Made by a program: the position numbers and the translations under genes
NCBI RefSeq assembly: GCF_001632365.1
Contig: NW_024468511.1
Location: forward strand, 425,550-489,549
Direction of reading: 5' to 3'
DNA: 64,000 nt
From: Laetiporus sulphureus 93-53
Lineage: Eukaryota; Basidiomycota; Agaricomycetes; Polyporales; Laetiporaceae
Part shown: positions 59,854-64,000 of the stretch, piece after piece
How the letters are laid out: the number at the start of each line of letters is the position of its first letter
Position numbering within the stretch: position 1 is the stretch's first letter
The notes under the pieces: model-generated
The model's database searches: none
Seen by the model: the letters and a program-made list of their open reading frames with translations, nothing else
Told to the model about the DNA's origin: nothing

Positions 59854-61311
59854 TCAGAACCCACCATCCGCAACATCAGGGGGACCGAACAGGAATCGGA
59901 CCGTGCCTTCGTTGCGTCCCAGTAACGACGCTTCGTTCTCTTCATATCGAGGGACCGCGATCTCCCACTGTCTCGGAGGATGCTCATGTTCCCGCATCAG
60001 AATCTTCAAACGGATCAGCTGGTCTGTCTTGTACGGGACCGGCGGAGGCTGCGCTTGCGCCAAGGCTTGACGGTGCTGGCTCCGACTAGTATGCGGAGAC
60101 GGAGAGGACGGCGTGACTGGAGAGGTGTTCGCCAACGCATTTTGTGACGCCGTCACGAGCAGGTCGATGACGACAAACGCGATCTCTGTGAGAGCGAGCG
60201 ATAGGCTGAGATGTATTGTATTGTACACAGACATTGAGCTCACCTTCCAAGTCCTGTACGTGCGCTTGGAACTGCTTCTCCCACTGTCCGTACTGACCAA
60301 GCGTAGCTGCGATCTCGGCGCTGCTGGCGTAGCCTGGCCGTGCGGGAGAGGGAGCCTGCTCGAAGGAAGACAATGAAGCGGCCAGGTATAGGCATCCTAA
60401 TGCGACCACATGGGGAGGATACTCGAGATTTACCAAGCTGCGATAACTGAATGGTCCAGCCGATGAGCTTTCACAATCATCGCACGGATGCAGGCAGCTA
60501 CCTATCAATGGCCAAGCGCCACGCTAGTTTGGTCAGCTTCTTACTAGCTACGGGCTAGTTCAGTAGGTGAAGAACGTAACTAATAATGGAAAACAGACCT
60601 CGAAGAGCCTTCCCCGCCTTGATCACGTATGGAAAAGGGAGGCGTGACGTGAAGTTGAAAGAGACGGTTTCCAGAATTAACCTCTCAACGGCTAACAGTC
60701 GCTGTCGGTCATGTTCGACCGTCTTCAACATCATCAGGTTATAAGAAAATTGGAAGAAGCAACTGTAACTCACTGCTGGGTCCATGTCAATTTCACCCGC
60801 GACAGACTTCGACTTGGCCGCGAGCTCTGGAAAGCGCACAGCATAGGCAACCATCAGGATCTCCCTGGGTTTCTTGAGAGTGTCATGCATCTTTGAAGAG
60901 ACATACAGTGCTGCTAAGGCCACGTCCTGGCATGAAGCAAATTGTAAGCGAACCGTTGCTAACAGTATGAAATGCGTACATAATAGCTGAAGTCCTTCCT
61001 CTGAAAATAGAGGTGGAAGCGGTGATATAGGTTCTGAGCGGTTGCTATCGTTTTTCTTGGACTACATGGTCGTTGAGCAATTCATCTTAGTTGAGACGTT
61101 GAGTAAGGACATACAAGCCAATCTTTGCACCAACCGCTTCGATGAACCCGCATGCCTGTTGCCGAATCTTCTCTTCCTGCGTCACGGATAGCCTTCCCCG
61201 TTGCTTGTCCGCTAATTGGTCAACCTCTGCCGGCGTGAAGTAGGGTAGGTGGTATTTGATGTGAGAAACGGAAAACTGAGGCACTTCCTGCGAGTAATTT
61301 GGATCCATCAT
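59854..61311 (-). CDS. CTK2: Cyclin of the Ctk2 / cyclin-K type
   Basis: This is the regulatory subunit of a transcription-related CDK that phosphorylates the RNA polymerase II C-terminal domain. The protein starts MMDPNYSQEVPQFSVSHIKY (ATG at 61311, or 61308) and reads FTPAEVDQLADKQRG. The cyclin box follows over several introns: RTIATAQNLYHRFHLYFQRK, DVALAALYVSSKMHDTLKKP, REILMVAYAVRFPELAAKSK, DRQRLLAVERLILETVSFNF and LVNLEYPPHVVALGCLYLAA. The C-terminus is Pro/Gln/Ser rich (ALAQAQPPPVPYKTDQ) and ends GTVRFLFGPPDVADGGF. RTIATAQNLYHRF plus KPREILMVAY fits Ctk2 better than cyclin C. It shares a 69-bp spacer with the divergent PIG-U gene. Confidence 0.88.
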
Positions 61312-61380
61312 GGTTGAGCGGAGTTCGGACGCTGGGTTGCGCGGAGCTGGGGCCACAGCAGCCACCGCGTCTCAACCTGG
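61312..61380. promoter_or_regulatory. Very short bidirectional promoter (69 bp)
   Basis: The start codons of the cyclin gene (minus) and the PIG-U gene (plus) are separated by only 69 bp, which must contain both transcription starts, or else the transcripts overlap. No TATA box is visible. Confidence 0.65.
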
Positions 61381-63021
61381 ATGGACTTCAATACCACGTT
61401 TCCCGTCCTACTCGCGGGACGATATCTACTTGCGCTATTCTTCCAGGATGTCGACCTTAGGAATGACCACCTGCTATCCACCCCTCTGACCGCATATCCA
61501 CGGTGTACGGACCCTTCGCTTTCAACGACCGCGTCGGTGGTACTGACAGCCACCATGTCTAGTGCAGGAGGGTATCTACCTGTTTCAACAAGGGTTTGAC
61601 CCGTATTCAGGAGGTCTCTTCCGACATGTGAGTTCCCTTTATATTCCAATTATGTTGTATTAACGAAGGGCAGTCTCCTCTCCTGCTATCGCTGTTCTCT
61701 ACCATCCTTCCCCTCACGCGAATCACATCACCGATCGTCTGGACAGCTGTCGATGGCGCTGCTGCGTGGGCCTTGATAGACGTATGGAGAGCACGTATCA
61801 ACGTGCTGAAAGGCTCAAGAGAAGGATTGATAGCTGCTTTGTACGTTCGGAGCGTCTGCAGCCAATGCGCTTCTACTCATGAAGCATGAATCCAGATACC
61901 TGCTCAATCCATATACCTTCCTCCCGTCTCTTGCATGGTCCACGTCGACATTTGAGAACATGCTAATTCTGCTCTCACTGCGGTTTGCATGCCGAGGTTG
62001 CTCCTTTCCTGCTTGACAGTATGCGTTGTCCTAAAACCATGCGACGCAGGTCGTTCGTCGATGTCCCTTCTAACATTTGCGCTTCTCGTTCAACTCTCAC
62101 TACCATGGGCTGTCATGCTCCTTCCCCTCACAGCACTTATTGTGTCAGGACCTGAGTCGCGTTTAGCATTACCTCGACCGTTCAACGCAGACAAGCGGCA
62201 AATGCTTCCACTATTCGCCAAATTTGCTGTCTACTCCATGATGCTGACCTTTGCGTCAACACTAGTATGCGGAAACTGGCTGTGGGTTGAGCAAAGCTGG
62301 ATAGCACCGTAAGCACTCTGCCTATTTTACATCGCAAAGTCTGATGAACGAGCAATAGGTTGATGTTACCAGACCTCACGCCAAATCCTGGCCTATGGTG
62401 GTACTTCTTTACTGAGATGTTTGACCACTTCAGAGCGTTCTTCCTGATGGTTTTCTCGGTAGGTATCTGGGGCTGCAGGATTGATGCGTTCTGACGGCCT
62501 TGTTAGGTCCATCTGCTCATCTATATAGTGCCAATCTGCATCAAGTTTCAGTACGTCCCTGTTCTCCTTAGAACCGAGTCTCTTCTTATAGTTTGTTCCC
62601 CGTAGACATGACCTGCTCTATGCATGTTTCCTCACCGTGGGCGTGCTAGCTACTTTCAAAGCATACCCGACGTTGTCAGATCCAGGTCTTTTCCTGAGCT
62701 TATGGTCCATATTTCCTGAGACATACCCACGTATGTTTATCGGGCGGCATTCTCGGTGATAATCGTTGACTGAGACTCTTTGTATCCATAGACCTCCGCC
62801 ATCCTATGATTGCTGGGCTGCTACATATCCACTCTGCCCTCCTACTGCCTCTGTTCCACCACCTTTGGCTGGTACAGGGCACCGGTAATGCAAACTTCTT
62901 TTATGCATCCACCCTTGTGTTCGGATTGGCGAACGGTGCCGTGCTGCTGGACACCCTCTGGGCGGGACTGCGGACCGCGATGGGGCGGATAACGGACGAG
63001 TACGAAGTGATACAGGAATGA
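61381..63021 (+). CDS. GPI transamidase subunit PIG-U / Gab1
   Basis: PIG-U (yeast Gab1/Cdc91) is an ER membrane subunit of the GPI transamidase that attaches GPI anchors to proteins. The frame starts [20 protein letters not shown]. It splices (donor T|GTACGG after AYPR) to [20 protein letters not shown], the luminal family motif. It continues [33 protein letters not shown] and [20 protein letters not shown], the strongest signature of the family. Further blocks are [32 protein letters not shown] and [20 protein letters not shown]. Eight or more hydrophobic helices are present. About seven short introns. Ends at TGA 63019-63021. Confidence 0.93.
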
Positions 63022-63412
63022 TGGCCTTATCTATGTGTCGATGGAGATTAATGCAATGTCGTTATGTTGTCCACCAGTCACAACGGAGAAAGGACTCAAG
63101 TATTGCCCACCTTCATATCATGCAACCGCAACATTAGTAACGTTCTGAGTCTCTGCAGCACCCGTTAGGGTCAATGTGAGAGACCGGACGCAATGTAAAT
63201 GACATCGCTGTGCTTGTTTTCACAGACCGTCTACGAGAAGTTAACAACCATTCCATAAATCGGATTTGCCCTCCTTTCGGTTGCCTATAACTAATCAGAT
63301 CAAGGGTGCATTCATGCGCTCGAGGTACAGGGATACAACAGTACTTCTCAGCTAGATTACAGTCACCCATATACACATCAGAAAGTCGTTGCATGCTCGA
63401 AGTCATCCAAAG

Positions 63413-64000
63413 TTATGCATTTATGACTCGCACCAACTTATTTGCGCTGATCCCGAAGTGCAAGTTGCCCACCGACACGAACCAGCCATCTGATTCTTCC
63501 TCCCGGACGATTGCCACGGAACCCTTCTGGTCCCCATGTAGCATCAATGCTCTCTGGCCGGGTTCTGTCGGTTCGACCGGCCAGAGGTATGACACAGGAA
63601 CGGTGAAAACTTCCTGTGGTGAGTCGCTAAGATCTAGTAACTTGACTCGGGCGGTGGAGGCGAACGACGTGTGTCCAGTATTGAGCACGGAGAGGATCAT
63701 GCCCTGCGCTCCCTCATACTGGCCGTGGTACCAACCATCACCTGTTTTGCCACTGTTCGTTCCTCGAAGCTCCACCAGCATACCCTTCTGAGTGGATACG
63801 ACTCGATCTAGTAACCATTCGGTGGTGACCTCTGCTCTTCGGTCATCAGCTTCTTGAAGGCGTCAAGGAGCCGCATGACATGTAATGCTTACCGAAGGTG
63901 TCCGTATTGCTTTGCGATATCTGAGATATCTCGACCTGATGCACCGACTGTACACAATCCAATCTTAGCCTCCTTATGATATCGAAGCAGTATGACGGGC
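63413..64000 (-). CDS. 3' end of a Spt5-like KOW-domain gene, cut by the window edge
   Basis: Two exons are visible on the minus strand, about 64000-63893 and 63831-63413. They encode SVHQVEISQISQSNTDTFEV, then TTEWLLDRVVSTQKGMLVEL. A KOW-type fold follows (LRGTNSGKTGDGWYHGQYEG, ALMLHGDQKGSVAIVREEES) and the end NLHFGISANKLVRVINA. This arrangement resembles the C-terminal KOW region of the elongation factor Spt5 and of the expanded Spt5-like families in mushroom genomes. The NGN domain and the other KOW domains would be outside the window, so true Spt5 cannot be told from an Spt5-like paralogue. Confidence 0.65.

Overview
The window is a gene-dense stretch of a fungal nuclear genome, most probably a mushroom-forming basidiomycete (Agaricomycetes). 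The evidence is short phase-conserving introns of about 45-60 nt with GT(G/A)(A/C)G donors in nearly every gene, tightly packed genes on both strands, and Agaricomycete-style families (an SH3-RasGEF Cdc25, a BTB/POZ orphan, an RRM-YTH reader with a prion-like N-terminus, and a Spt5-like KOW protein). All exon structures given here were read by hand from splice signals, reading frame and family conservation. No species is claimed.

Repeat-rich left end, 1-17 kb. A decaying Ty3/Gypsy retrotransposon lies on the minus strand (about 1-4200): a truncated retropepsin, gag, two extra small ORFs upstream of gag, and an LTR-like promoter block. Next to it is an almost perfect 648-bp foldback element (4204-4851). 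Two clusters of alternating GGATATTGCC-type motifs (5255-5425 and 7125-7225) bracket the remains of a coiled-coil gene. After a secreted, probably GPI-anchored protein gene (7980-9565) comes a cassette of one metallophosphoesterase gene and two nucleotidyltransferase-like genes (10.2-13.8 kb). This cassette was copied, rearranged and broken at 14.35-17.05 kb, including an internal inversion, an internal deletion and a MITE-like insertion.

Middle, 17.5-36 kb. This holds a YTH-domain m6A-reader gene (minus), a gene-free stretch of 4.7 kb with a 130-bp tandem repeat, a BTB/POZ gene (minus), an uncharacterised seven-exon gene (minus), eIF3 subunit i (plus) and the AMPK/SNF1 beta subunit (minus). 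Another gene-poor stretch follows (33.4-35.9 kb).

Right half, 36-64 kb. These are conserved housekeeping genes: a Nbl1/Borealin-type chromosomal passenger subunit, RNase P/MRP subunit Pop1, a small mitochondrial membrane protein, the eIF2 assembly factor Cdc123, a Tma23-like nucleolar protein, a vWA protein, the mitochondrial GTPase Gem1/Miro, an F-box protein, the RasGEF Cdc25, the ER glycolipid protein Rft1, a Ctk2/cyclin-K-type cyclin, the GPI-transamidase subunit PIG-U, and the 3' end of a Spt5-like KOW gene that runs off the right edge. Several pairs are divergent over very short spacers (69 bp for the cyclin/PIG-U pair; about 210 bp for Pop1/mitochondrial protein and Cdc123/Tma23), which suggests shared bidirectional promoters.

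The conserved genes are single-copy housekeeping genes. The unusual material is concentrated in the first 17 kb: the multi-ORF retroelement, the foldback element, the GGATATT motif clusters and the repeatedly rearranged phosphoesterase/nucleotidyltransferase cassette.
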